A stretch of DNA of 6,755 nucleotides, taken from positions 1-6,755 of the forward strand of contig JBJFGR010000134.1 of assembly GCA_051892875.1 (NCBI GenBank), in the 5' to 3' direction. This stretch comes from JBJFGR01 sp051892875. GTDB taxonomy: Bacteria; Pseudomonadota; Gammaproteobacteria; Enterobacterales; Succinivibrionaceae. This document shows, piece by piece, positions 1-6,547 of this stretch. Each line of letters opens with the position of its first letter. Position 1 is the first letter of the stretch. The translations under genes and the position numbers were made by a program. The notes under the pieces are model-generated. The model worked only from the letters and a program-made list of their open reading frames with translations. It was not told where the DNA came from and did not search any database.

Positions 1-17
1 ATATCAATTTGCCCCAT
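1..17 (-). CDS. Start of an unidentified minus-strand gene, cut by the window edge
   Basis: Only the ATG and four further codons (M-G-Q-I-D) are visible before the window ends, so no function can be given. The reason for calling a gene is the translation signal: AAGGAG lies five bases upstream of the ATG, one of the best ribosome binding sites in the window. The 145 bases between this start and the putative insertion-sequence end at 163-185 are very AT-rich and have no other convincing gene. If that end belongs to a full element lying to the left, this could be a gene carried by it; otherwise it is a chromosomal neighbour whose upstream region received the repeat. A candidate promoter on the minus strand, TTGCAC then TAGGAT with 18 bases between, lies upstream but is weak. 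Confidence 0.4.
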
Positions 18-22
18 ATTAA

Positions 23-28
23 CTCCTT
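23..28 (-). promoter_or_regulatory. Strong Shine-Dalgarno for the gene starting at 17
   Basis: The minus strand reads AAGGAG followed by TTAAT and then ATG. The motif and its five-base spacing are close to ideal and are the main support for a gene leaving the left edge. Confidence 0.5.
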
Positions 29-162
29 TTCATATGTAAGATATTTTATTAATGGCTTTATATTTTTTTAAATTATTAAAAAATAAAGTTTAAAATATAA
101 AGATTTATAGTGATTTTATCCTATAAAATACCAATTAAATAGTGCAAAATTCTCTATTTTTG

Positions 163-185
163 CCCACAATTATGCACGAAGAGCC
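163..185 (-). mobile_element. Putative ISL3-like insertion-sequence end (left copy)
   Basis: Read on the minus strand from 185 to 163 this begins GGCTCTTCGTGCATA and ends TTGTGGG. It matches 22 of 23 bases of the inverted copy at 6548-6570. The terminal GGC is at 185, so the body of the element would extend leftwards and out of the window. The opening GGCTCTTC is what I recall for ends of ISL3-family elements such as IS31831, so the family call rests on memory. A second TGCAC lies at element positions 40-44 (146-142), exactly as in the other copy. No transposase is visible on this side, so it may be a solo end, a small non-autonomous element, or the end of a full IS. Confidence 0.5.
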
Positions 186-202
186 ATATAAATCAAGAAT
201 AA

Positions 203-227
203 AAAAATCCACCTAAGGTGGATTTTT
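203..227 (-). terminator. Intrinsic terminator of the rnf operon, probably bidirectional
   Basis: An 11-bp perfect stem, AAAAATCCACC (203-213) with GGTGGATTTTT (217-227), closes a three-base loop. On the minus strand the stem is followed by further T residues (seven in all, 201-207), giving a good terminator about 80 bp after the rnfE stop. Five T residues on the plus strand make it usable in the other direction too. The stretch from 228 to 307, between this hairpin and rnfE, shows no gene and no obvious signal. Confidence 0.85.
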
Positions 228-307
228 GGTATGGTCCTATTATGGAGCTTCAATGATAATAAATCCGCTTCCTCAATCAACAATTATGTATAAAGAGTTT
301 TATTTTT

Positions 308-985
308 TTAATTTATCCTTGTCGTGTTGGACATTCTTTGTTTTTCTTTTAGAATTTTATAACGATTATCAAGATAGTTTTTAAGAGCTATAAGTATTCC
401 GATAGTAATAAAAGCCCCTGGTGGAAGGATTGCGATTAGTAATCCTTTGTTTGCACAAAATATTTGTATTTTTAAATTCGCACCAATAGGACCAATTAGT
501 TGTTCAAAACCTGAAAATAAAGTGCCATTTCCGATAAATTCTCTACACATTCCTATAAAAACAAGAACTAATGTGAAACCTACACCATTAGCTAAACCAT
601 CGCAAGCTGAATGTAATACGCTATTTTTTGCAGCAAAGGTTTCAGCTCTTGCAATAATGATACAGTTTGTTACGATAAGAGCTATATATAAACCTAGAGT
701 AGCGTATAAATCAGGAGTAAAGGCCTCCATTAATAATTGCACACAAGTAACTAAACAAGCAATAATGATTACATACATTAATATTCTAATTTCTTGAATT
801 AAAATTTTTCTAATTAATGATATGCAAATATTACTAGCAGTTAAAACAAATATAGTTGCAATTCCTAAAGTAAGACCATTAACAGCTGAAGAAGAAGTTG
901 CTAATAGAGGACATAATCCCAATAATTGAACTATTCCAGGATTTTTTGACCATATGCCATCTTTAAATATTTTATAAATAGTCAT
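308..985 (-). CDS. rnfE: RnfE (RsxE), membrane subunit of the Rnf electron-transfer complex
   Basis: RnfE is one of the two homologous six-helix membrane subunits that form the core of the Rnf complex and, with RnfA, hold an intramembrane iron-sulfur centre. The 225-residue protein has the family's usual length. LLGLCPLLA near residues 21-29 supplies C25, and VTNC at 105-108 supplies C108; these are the expected ligand cysteines in the two half-helix regions. ARAETFAAKN follows at 112-121, where relatives such as E. coli RsxE have GRAEAFAAK, and LPPGAFI lies near 187-193. About six hydrophobic helices span residues 20-202, and the C-terminal tail is short and basic. It is the last gene of the operon, 16 bp after rnfG, with only a weak GGA-type ribosome site, so it may depend on coupling to upstream translation. 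In E. coli nth follows rsxE; here a terminator follows instead. Identification is secure. Confidence 0.96.
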   Translation of the reverse strand: MTIYKIFKDGIWSKNPGIVQLLGLCPLLATSSSAVNGLTLGIATIFVLTASNICISLIRKILIQEIRILMYVIIIACLVTCVQLLMEAFTPDLYATLGLYIALIVTNCIIIARAETFAAKNSVLHSACDGLANGVGFTLVLVFIGMCREFIGNGTLFSGFEQLIGPIGANLKIQIFCANKGLLIAILPPGAFITIGILIALKNYLDNRYKILKEKQRMSNTTRIN

Positions 986-1001
986 TTTTATTATTCCATA
1001 C

Positions 1002-1619
1002 TTATTTACATTTTGGATATTTTGACAAATCTAAAGTATCAACTTTTTCAAGCATTTTTTTTGTTGATAAAACTACAGCACGAGGTGTTACAGAAGCACC
1101 AGTAAAGTAATCAAAATCTCCGCCATTTTTTTTGATTTCGAATTTTTTATTAGATAATGATGAATTGATAAATGAGTCTAAAAAATTACTTTGTGAACGA
1201 AGAATTTTATCACCTAAACCAGGAGTTTCGTTAAATTCTATAATATCAATATTTGTAATAGCTTTTGTTGCTTTATCAATTCCTGCTATTGCTGTAAAAG
1301 GAGAACTATAGCCTCCAATAATATCGTAGTTGACAATATATGCTACAGGAATATTATCATTCATAGCAACATATAATTTTTTAGGTGAGTTTCCCAAACC
1401 ATTAACTAAGTAGCATGTATGATCTACATCATTATTATATGTAATATTGTTTAATAATTTTTTAAATTTTGATTGAACTATTGATTTTTTAGAATTGGCG
1501 ATTTTATCATCAGTAAATGATTTTGTTGAAAAAACCAAAAGTAAGCTAAAAAAGGTAACAGTAGCTAGTATAAAGCCTACATATAATAAAGAATGTTGTT
1601 TTTTTGTATTGTTAGTCAT
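1002..1619 (-). CDS. rnfG: RnfG (RsxG), periplasmic covalent-FMN subunit
   Basis: RnfG carries an FMN attached through a phosphoester bond on the periplasmic side of the inner membrane and relays electrons within the Rnf complex. The 205-residue protein has one N-terminal membrane helix at about 11-32 and then a soluble FMN-binding domain. Conserved family signatures are visible: ETPGLGDKI at 131-139, GGDFD at 166-170, and the flavin-attachment region DYFTGASVTPRAVV from 170. The attachment motif is D-x-x-T-G-A-S, with S176 where RnfG proteins I recall from E. coli and Vibrio have threonine; serine is allowed in the published ApbE recognition motif. Its ATG overlaps the rnfD stop by 8 bp and has a good AGGAG (1626-1630) six bases upstream, inside the end of rnfD, so the two are likely translationally coupled. 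No gene for the flavin transferase ApbE is in the window. Confidence 0.96.
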   Translation of the reverse strand: MTNNTKKQHSLLYVGFILATVTFFSLLLVFSTKSFTDDKIANSKKSIVQSKFKKLLNNITYNNDVDHTCYLVNGLGNSPKKLYVAMNDNIPVAYIVNYDIIGGYSSPFTAIAGIDKATKAITNIDIIEFNETPGLGDKILRSQSNFLDSFINSSLSNKKFEIKKNGGDFDYFTGASVTPRAVVLSTKKMLEKVDTLDLSKYPKCK

Positions 1620-2808
1620 TTAAATCTCCTGGTTTACTATTAGCACCAAACTCTTTTCTTTTTGTAAGTATAGAAATCAGCGGAGCAACTGCGTTACCGA
1701 TTAAAACACTAAAAGCAATTGCGTCTGGATATCCTCCAAAATTTCTGATAATTACAAATATCAAGCCTATAAAAGAACCATAAATAATTGCTCCAGTTGG
1801 CTTTGATACAGCGGTTACAGGGTCTGTCATTATATAAAAAGCACCAAAGAATGTTGCTCCAAAAATTAAATGCTGGAAAGGACTTAAATAAGTAGTAGGA
1901 TCTAAAATATAACAAGTAGCAATAAATATTGAAGAAGTTACTAAAAAGGATATAGGAATTCTCCAATCTACAGCTTTTAAAATAATTAGTATAATTCCAC
2001 CTAATATAAAACAAATTGAAAGAACTTCATGAGCAAGATGATTATAAGAGCTTTCAGTAGCCATTGCTTTTGCTGTGAATTTGTCTACGTTGTGATTTGG
2101 TTGCTCGTGTTTTGCGTCAACTAAAAATGTAGCTCCTGTAAAACTATCTACTAATGATGCCCCTGTTAAACCATCTGCATTATGTTTTTTAGCGTTTATA
2201 TCAGCTAAATTTGACATAAGTGTACCATCATTATTTAAATACTTACTTATATATGGAGATTTAGCTAATGATATACGAATTTTTTTCATTGCTTTATGGG
2301 GTTTTATGTTGAAAATAATCTGTGAAGCTCTGGTTAAAGTTATATTTTTATAATTTTCTGGTATAGCATTTACATATGTTGTTAGTGGCAATGGTGCGCT
2401 AATTAGCAAGAATACAAAACCGATCATAGCGGGATTAAATATATTTTGTCCAAGACCTCCATATATGTGTTTTGCCACACCTATTGCAATAATACAGCCT
2501 ATAACAGTGAGATACCATGGAGTGAGTGGAGGAAGTGTGATTGCTAAAATAACAGCTGTAACTAAAGCTGAGGAATCTCTCCAAATAACATTGATTTTCT
2601 TTTTTCTAATTTTTAAAATAATAGCTTCTGTTATTGTACATGATAATGCACATAAAATTAGATTAACAACTATTCCAAACCCAAAAAAGTATATTTCTGC
2701 TAAAATTGCTGGAATTAAAGTATATATAATAGTCCTCATTACTTTACCAGTTGCGGTAATACTAAGATCATGAGGTGCACTTTCTATTTTTAAAGATTTA
2801 TCTTGCAT
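1612..2808 (-). CDS. rnfD: RnfD (RsxD), multi-helix membrane subunit with covalent FMN
   Basis: RnfD is the large NqrB-like membrane subunit that carries a covalent FMN on the periplasmic face and is implicated in coupling electron flow to ion movement. About five helices lie between residues 24 and 141 and about five more between 258 and 380. Family signatures include GGLGQNIFNPAMIG (117-130), TDPVTA (328-333) and FGGYPDAIAF (357-366). At 398 residues it is longer than E. coli RsxD (about 350), mainly because the periplasmic loop 142-257 is expanded. That loop holds two flavin-attachment-like motifs in tandem, DGLTGAS (212-218) and DSFTGAT (221-227). The first aligns with the E. coli DGISQAT site. 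The ATG lies inside the end of rnfC (11-bp overlap), with AAAGGAG ten bases upstream. Identification is secure; which residue carries FMN is open. Confidence 0.96.
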   Translation of the reverse strand: MQDKSLKIESAPHDLSITATGKVMRTIIYTLIPAILAEIYFFGFGIVVNLILCALSCTITEAIILKIRKKKINVIWRDSSALVTAVILAITLPPLTPWYLTVIGCIIAIGVAKHIYGGLGQNIFNPAMIGFVFLLISAPLPLTTYVNAIPENYKNITLTRASQIIFNIKPHKAMKKIRISLAKSPYISKYLNNDGTLMSNLADINAKKHNADGLTGASLVDSFTGATFLVDAKHEQPNHNVDKFTAKAMATESSYNHLAHEVLSICFILGGIILIILKAVDWRIPISFLVTSSIFIATCYILDPTTYLSPFQHLIFGATFFGAFYIMTDPVTAVSKPTGAIIYGSFIGLIFVIIRNFGGYPDAIAFSVLIGNAVAPLISILTKRKEFGANSKPGDLND

Positions 2809-4447
2809 TTAATTCTTTCTCCTTTAGTTTCGCATCTTTTATTGCTTTGGCTTTTGCAATTGCCGCCTGTTTACGGAGTTCTTTTTCTTCTGGTGTTAAC
2901 TGACTGTTTTGTTTAGCTAATATGTCGGTTTGTTTTGATTCAATGGTTACGTTTGCTTTAGCTTGATTTTGAAGTTTTATTTTTGCTAAAGCTTGTGCTT
3001 TTCTTTCAGATCTGATTCTTGCTTCTTCCTCAAGTCTTAAAGATTTTTCTTTAAAACGTTCTTGGGCAATTTTTAATTTTTTGGCTTTTTGTTTTTCTAT
3101 ATTTATTTGAGCTTTTTCCATTCTGAACTCTGCAACAAGTCGGATAGCACTTGGGCAGACGAATGAACAACAACCACATTCTATACAGCTTTTTAGTCCA
3201 TTTTTTAATGCTAATTCGTGTTCATTGTTGTGACAGTAATCATACAATTCATATGGAATAAGACGAGAAGGGCAAGCTTTTGCACATCGTCCACATCTAA
3301 TACATGATACCTGCGGTTTTATCCGTTCAATTTCATGATCAGATGGAGCAATAATACAATTTGTGGTTTTTATAACAGGAACGTTTGCTTGGTGTAAAGT
3401 AAATCCCATCATTGGTCCACCCATGATGACTCTAGGATTTTTAGGTGGAGTGTATTGGAAGTAGTGCAGAATGTCAATAACGCTAGTTCCTATATATGTC
3501 CAAACATTTCCTTCATGTGCCAAAGAAGTTCCAGCTACGGTTATCATTCTTTTAATTAAAGGTTCACCCTTTAAGATTGCTTCACCTACAGTATAAGCAG
3601 TAGTAACATTATGAACAACTATACCATAACTATTTGAGCGAGCATTATAAGGTATTTCAATTCCTGTGATAATAGCTATTAAGTTTCGTGCTGCTCCTGA
3701 GGGATATTTAACAGGAATAACTGTAACTCTAGTGTTTTCTAAATTTTCTTCTTCGATGATGTGTTTTAAATTAGATATAGCAACAGGTTTATTATCTTCT
3801 ATTGCGATAACGGTGTACTTAGGTTTTAAAATATACTGTAAAATTTTTATTCCATTGATTACATCGTTTGGTTTTTCTTGCATTAATCTATCATCACAAG
3901 TGATGTATGGTTCACATTCAGCACCATTTATAATTAATAATTCACAAGAATTATCTGAAATACTTGAACTAAGTTTAACATCTGTCGGAAAACCAGCCCC
4001 TCCAAGCCCAGCAATGCCCATATTTTTTATGTGTTCAATGAGTTCAGATGGAGATTTGTTTACATAATCTAAATAAGTAGGGTGTTTAAAATAATTGTCA
4101 CTTTGTTTTTCATCAGGTTTAAGAACAATACAAGGTTCTTTTAAGCCACTAGGATGAGCAATTGGTTCCATTGAAACAGATACAATGGTACCACTTAATG
4201 GCGCATGTATAGGTACTTGCATTTTAGATTTTGGAGCGGTTAAAGGTTCTTTTGCGAGAACATGTTGTCCTTCTTTTACTAAAATTTCGGCAGCACTGCC
4301 ACTATGCTGACGTAAGGGTAGAATTAGTTGCTTAGGTGCTAGAAATTCAGCACTTGGAGTATTACAGGTATTTTTATGTTCGGAAGGGTATACACCACCT
4401 TTAAAAGAGTAGGTGATTCCTTTTTTAATTTTATCCCAACGAGTCAT
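2798..4447 (-). CDS. rnfC: RnfC (RsxC), NADH/FMN and 4Fe-4S peripheral subunit
   Basis: RnfC is the cytoplasmic-side subunit that handles NAD(H), FMN and two 4Fe-4S clusters. The 549-residue protein shows the glycine-rich nucleotide/FMN loop GLGGAGFPT (147-155), NGAECEPYITCDDRLM (174-189), and YPSGAARNLI (248-257), where E. coli has YPSGGAKQL. Cluster cysteines are C382, C385, C388 with C392, and C421, C424, C427 with C431, each last cysteine followed by proline. Residues from about 440 on are a lysine/alanine/glutamate-rich, probably coiled or extended tail. It is shorter than the long repeat-rich tail of E. coli RsxC (about 740 residues in total), but a tail of some kind is common in gammaproteobacterial homologues. 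The start follows the rnfB stop by one base, with AAAGGAG nine bases upstream inside rnfB, and its end overlaps rnfD. The presence of this RnfC form, not NqrA, helps separate the complex from Na+-NQR. Confidence 0.97.
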   Translation of the reverse strand: MTRWDKIKKGITYSFKGGVYPSEHKNTCNTPSAEFLAPKQLILPLRQHSGSAAEILVKEGQHVLAKEPLTAPKSKMQVPIHAPLSGTIVSVSMEPIAHPSGLKEPCIVLKPDEKQSDNYFKHPTYLDYVNKSPSELIEHIKNMGIAGLGGAGFPTDVKLSSSISDNSCELLIINGAECEPYITCDDRLMQEKPNDVINGIKILQYILKPKYTVIAIEDNKPVAISNLKHIIEEENLENTRVTVIPVKYPSGAARNLIAIITGIEIPYNARSNSYGIVVHNVTTAYTVGEAILKGEPLIKRMITVAGTSLAHEGNVWTYIGTSVIDILHYFQYTPPKNPRVIMGGPMMGFTLHQANVPVIKTTNCIIAPSDHEIERIKPQVSCIRCGRCAKACPSRLIPYELYDYCHNNEHELALKNGLKSCIECGCCSFVCPSAIRLVAEFRMEKAQINIEKQKAKKLKIAQERFKEKSLRLEEEARIRSERKAQALAKIKLQNQAKANVTIESKQTDILAKQNSQLTPEEKELRKQAAIAKAKAIKDAKLKEKELNAR

Positions 4448-4448
4448 A

Positions 4449-4994
4449 TTATTCTTCTCCTTTAGATAATACCCAATTCCACGTATCGGTGGTTTCTTCT
4501 ATATCTACCATATCTATACATTTTGTAGGGCAGGTGTTAATGCATTTCCTACAACTAGTGCAAAATTCTGGATGAACAAAATGAGGTTGTTTTATAGTAC
4601 CTTCTATTGCATCATAAGGACAAATTTTTGCACATTTTGTACATCCGATGCATTTTGATGAATCTATGTACGCAATTTGTTCTTTTTGTGATTCAAGTGA
4701 GTTATTAGTAGGAATTGGCATATGCATTACATCTGCTATAGCTTTAACTGTAGCGTCACCTCCAGGAGTGCATAGATTAATAGGTGCTTCACCAGTTATT
4801 ATAGCAGTAGCATATTCAGCACAACCTACATAACCACATTGACCACATTGTACTTGGGGTAGGCAATCCTCGACTAAGTGTTGCATAGGATCCTTGGGTT
4901 CAACATTAAATTTTTTAGCAGCAAGACTTAACAAAGCACCTAGTATAAATAATGTGAATGTAAAAGCTAAGATTATTAAAAAAGTATTAAGCAT
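4449..4994 (-). CDS. rnfB: RnfB (RsxB), ferredoxin-like Fe-S subunit
   Basis: RnfB is the iron-sulfur subunit thought to exchange electrons with ferredoxin or a similar partner. The 181-residue protein begins with one membrane helix (about 4-26). It continues with the RnfB-type cluster domain LPQVQCGQCGYVGC (C50, C53, C58) completed by C75 in LCTPGG, and ends with two ferredoxin-like 4Fe-4S motifs: C115, C118, C121, C125 and C145, C148, C151, C155, each last cysteine followed by proline. C159 in PTKC is shared with E. coli; C44, just before the first cluster, is not in the E. coli sequence as I recall it. The tail is short (181 residues against about 192 in E. coli RsxB). The gene lies 22 bp after rnfA; its ribosome site (AGG about 13 bases upstream) is weak. 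The strict 4Fe-4S complement and membrane anchor make the call secure. Confidence 0.97.
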   Translation of the reverse strand: MLNTFLIILAFTFTLFILGALLSLAAKKFNVEPKDPMQHLVEDCLPQVQCGQCGYVGCAEYATAIITGEAPINLCTPGGDATVKAIADVMHMPIPTNNSLESQKEQIAYIDSSKCIGCTKCAKICPYDAIEGTIKQPHFVHPEFCTSCRKCINTCPTKCIDMVDIEETTDTWNWVLSKGEE

Positions 4995-5016
4995 AATATA
5001 TTAAAACCTATTGAAT

Positions 5017-5598
5017 TTATTGTTGTGTAATTAAATTACAAAATCCCATAAAAGCCATAGAAAGTAAACCCGCGGTGATAAGAGCTATAGCACTTCCTTG
5101 AAAAGGACTTGGAACATTTGAGCGTGCTATTCTTTCACGCATTGCTGCAAAAATCACTAACACTAATGAAAAACCAGCTCCAGCCCCAAAACTAAAAATT
5201 ACAACTTCTAAAAAATTATAATCTAAAGTTATATTGAGAATAGCTAAACCTAGAACAATACAGTTTGTAGTAATTAATGGTAAAAAAATACCTAATAGTT
5301 TGAATATTTCAGGGCTTATAAATTTAACCATTAATTCAGTAAATTGAACAACTGCTGCAATTACGATGATATAACTAATAAGTCTTAAAGCCGTTATATC
5401 AAAAGGTACAAGTAAAAGTTTATCAACTATATAACACAATACGGAAGTTAATACTAAAACAAAAGTTGTTGCTATACCCATACCGATAGCAGAACTAAGT
5501 TGTTTTGATACACCTATAAAAGGACATATCCCAAGAAAGCGAACTAATACAAAGTTATTTGCTATAGCAGCACTGAGAAATAATAGAATATAAGACAT
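5017..5598 (-). CDS. rnfA: RnfA (RsxA), membrane subunit of the Rnf complex
   Basis: RnfA is the homologue and partner of RnfE; the two six-helix proteins are inverted in the membrane and share an iron-sulfur centre. Numbered from the ATG at 5598, FLGICPFIGVSK (22-33) gives C25 and LPLITTNC (106-113) gives C113, the expected ligands. RERIARSNVPSPF and NAIALITAG-like SAIALITAG (169-177) match E. coli RsxA closely. I chose the start at 5598 because it gives 193 residues, the same as E. coli RsxA, with an N-terminus (MSYILLF) that lines up, and because the AAAAAAGG ribosome site is 12 bases away. The in-frame ATG at 5607 adds three residues but sits only 3 bases from that site. It is the first gene of the operon and defines its promoter region. 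Confidence 0.96.
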   Translation of the reverse strand: MSYILLFLSAAIANNFVLVRFLGICPFIGVSKQLSSAIGMGIATTFVLVLTSVLCYIVDKLLLVPFDITALRLISYIIVIAAVVQFTELMVKFISPEIFKLLGIFLPLITTNCIVLGLAILNITLDYNFLEVVIFSFGAGAGFSLVLVIFAAMRERIARSNVPSPFQGSAIALITAGLLSMAFMGFCNLITQQ

Positions 5599-5610
5599 AA
5601 TAAACATTAA

Positions 5611-5618
5611 CCTTTTTT
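5611..5618 (-). promoter_or_regulatory. Ribosome binding site of rnfA, deciding between two starts
   Basis: The minus strand reads AAAAAAGG. The distance from GG to the ATG at 5607 is 3 bases, too short, while to the ATG at 5598 it is 12 bases, on the long side but workable for an AAGG match to the 5' part of the consensus. This favours the 193-residue RnfA. Confidence 0.45.
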
Positions 5619-5633
5619 GCGAACAGTGTCATT

Positions 5634-5662
5634 ATTATAACATATTTTCTAAATAAAGAGTA
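5634..5662 (-). promoter_or_regulatory. Candidate sigma70 promoter of the rnf operon
   Basis: A perfect TATAAT is present on the minus strand (5634-5639). With a 17-base spacer the -35 would be TACTCT (5657-5662), a poor match to TTGACA. Transcription would begin near 5627, about 29 bases before the rnfA ATG at 5598. The region is AT-rich, so a TATAAT by chance is possible. Confidence 0.4.
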
Positions 5663-5674
5663 CTTTTCTATAAT
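5646..5674 (+). promoter_or_regulatory. Candidate sigma70 promoter of the SIMPL-domain gene
   Basis: TATAAT occurs on the plus strand at 5669-5674, with TTTCTA (5646-5651) 17 bases upstream as a weak -35. It would leave a leader of about 98 bases before the ATG at 5779. It overlaps the candidate rnf promoter back to back. A second possible -35, TTGAAC (5704-5709), has no good -10 at the right distance. Confidence 0.3.
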
Positions 5675-5778
5675 ATCATATCTGAATAATATGAAAAGAA
5701 AAATTGAACTTAAAATAAAAAATATTGTCTTATTGTTTAGGTTGTTAAAGAAACTTTTATTCAGAAAAGGAATGATTT

Positions 5779-6498
5779 ATGAACATAAAAAAATTTTTAT
5801 CAAATTCAATATTAGTTACCTCATTAAGTTTACCATTAGCAGTATCTGCTCAAGCAGATGATTCTGAAATAGTTGTAAATGGTGTTTCATCGATTTATGC
5901 TCAAGCAAATCAAGTGGAGTTATATGTAGGTGTAGTTTCTGAAAAGGATACTGTAAAAGAAGCAAAAAAGAATGCTGAAGATTCTGTTAAATCATTTTTT
6001 GATGGTATAGAGAAACTAAAGATTAATAAAGAGATGGTTAAAGCTGAAGATATATCAATATATCCAAATTATGAGTATAAAGATCGAAAGAGAATTTTGG
6101 TTGGTTATACAGCAAAAAGAATGATTACAGTAAAGTTGTCTGATTTTACATATATACCAAAAGTTTTAGATTTAGCAGTAGCATCAGGAATGAATTCCAT
6201 AGAAGATTTAAAGTATGGAGTTAAAGATCCTAAAGCTATTAAGGAACAAGCTCGTCAAGAAGCTATAAAAAATGCACGCGAAAATGCTGAAAGTTTAGCA
6301 AAAGGCTTCGGAGTTTCATTAGGAAAAATAAAGAGTGTTGTTTATCATTCATATCAAGCAACACCAAGAACATTTAAAGCTTCAAATAAAGCATTATTAA
6401 TGGATGCTGCAGTTAATTCAGTTTCTGAAGATGTTTATACACCTTCTGATATAAGATTTGATGATGAAGTTAGCGTTACTTTTTATATAAAGGATTAG
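5779..6498 (+). CDS. YggE-like SIMPL-domain (DUF541) exported protein
   Basis: This 239-residue protein resembles E. coli YggE, a SIMPL-domain protein whose loss or overproduction affects resistance to oxidative stress; its biochemical activity is not established. Residues 1-26 look like a Sec signal peptide: basic NIKK start, hydrophobic core to about 22, then VSA and AQA cleavage options at 24 and 26, so the mature protein is periplasmic. The SIMPL domain fills residues 29-237. YggE-like signatures are PNYEYKDRKRILVGYTAKR (96-114), the paired K/A-rich helices KEAKKNAEDSV and KEQARQEAIKNARENAESLAKGF, and IRFDDEVSVTFYI at the end. The start is well supported by AAGGA seven bases upstream. It is monocistronic, divergent from rnfA, and closed by the hairpin at 6512-6533. 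No frameshift or missing segment is visible. I leave the symbol empty because orthology to yggE was not tested. Confidence 0.9.
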   Translation: MNIKKFLSNSILVTSLSLPLAVSAQADDSEIVVNGVSSIYAQANQVELYVGVVSEKDTVKEAKKNAEDSVKSFFDGIEKLKINKEMVKAEDISIYPNYEYKDRKRILVGYTAKRMITVKLSDFTYIPKVLDLAVASGMNSIEDLKYGVKDPKAIKEQARQEAIKNARENAESLAKGFGVSLGKIKSVVYHSYQATPRTFKASNKALLMDAAVNSVSEDVYTPSDIRFDDEVSVTFYIKD

Positions 6499-6511
6499 TA
6501 TTCTCAATTTA

Positions 6512-6533
6512 AAGCACCTTTTAAAAGGTGCTT
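6512..6533 (+). terminator. Hairpin terminator after the SIMPL-domain gene
   Basis: A perfect palindrome begins 14 bases after the TAG stop: AAGCACCTT (6512-6520), loop TTAA, AAGGTGCTT (6525-6533). The stem is strong for this AT-rich DNA, but the following T-run is poor (ATTCATT), so termination may be partial. It is symmetric, so it could also block transcription coming from the right. Confidence 0.7.
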
Positions 6534-6547
6534 ATTCATTAAATTTT

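Noticed and set aside
447..797. A plus-strand open frame of about 116 codons antisense to rnfE
   Set aside because: It lies wholly inside the well-conserved rnfE on the other strand, has no ribosome site worth noting, and its product resembles nothing; it is an antisense shadow.
1709..2014. A minus-strand open frame inside rnfD in another frame
   Set aside because: It is aromatic-rich, typical of an out-of-frame reading of AT-rich membrane-protein DNA, and lies inside a secure gene on the same strand.
3666..4067. A plus-strand open frame of about 133 codons antisense to rnfC
   Set aside because: It covers the conserved nucleotide-binding part of RnfC in reverse; conservation of RnfC explains the openness.
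308..5598. Possibility that the operon is Na+-NQR instead of Rnf
   Set aside because: RnfB with its CGQCG-type cluster and two ferredoxin motifs, RnfC with two 4Fe-4S motifs, and the order ABCDGE define Rnf; no NqrA or NqrF is present.
5017..5607. RnfA starting at the upstream ATG (5607)
   Set aside because: Only three extra residues, and the ribosome site would be 3 bases from the ATG; the ATG at 5598 aligns with E. coli RsxA. It is not excluded.
6512..6533. The perfect palindrome as a protein-binding operator
   Set aside because: Its place 14 bases after a stop codon with no downstream gene in the same direction nearby makes a terminator the simpler reading.
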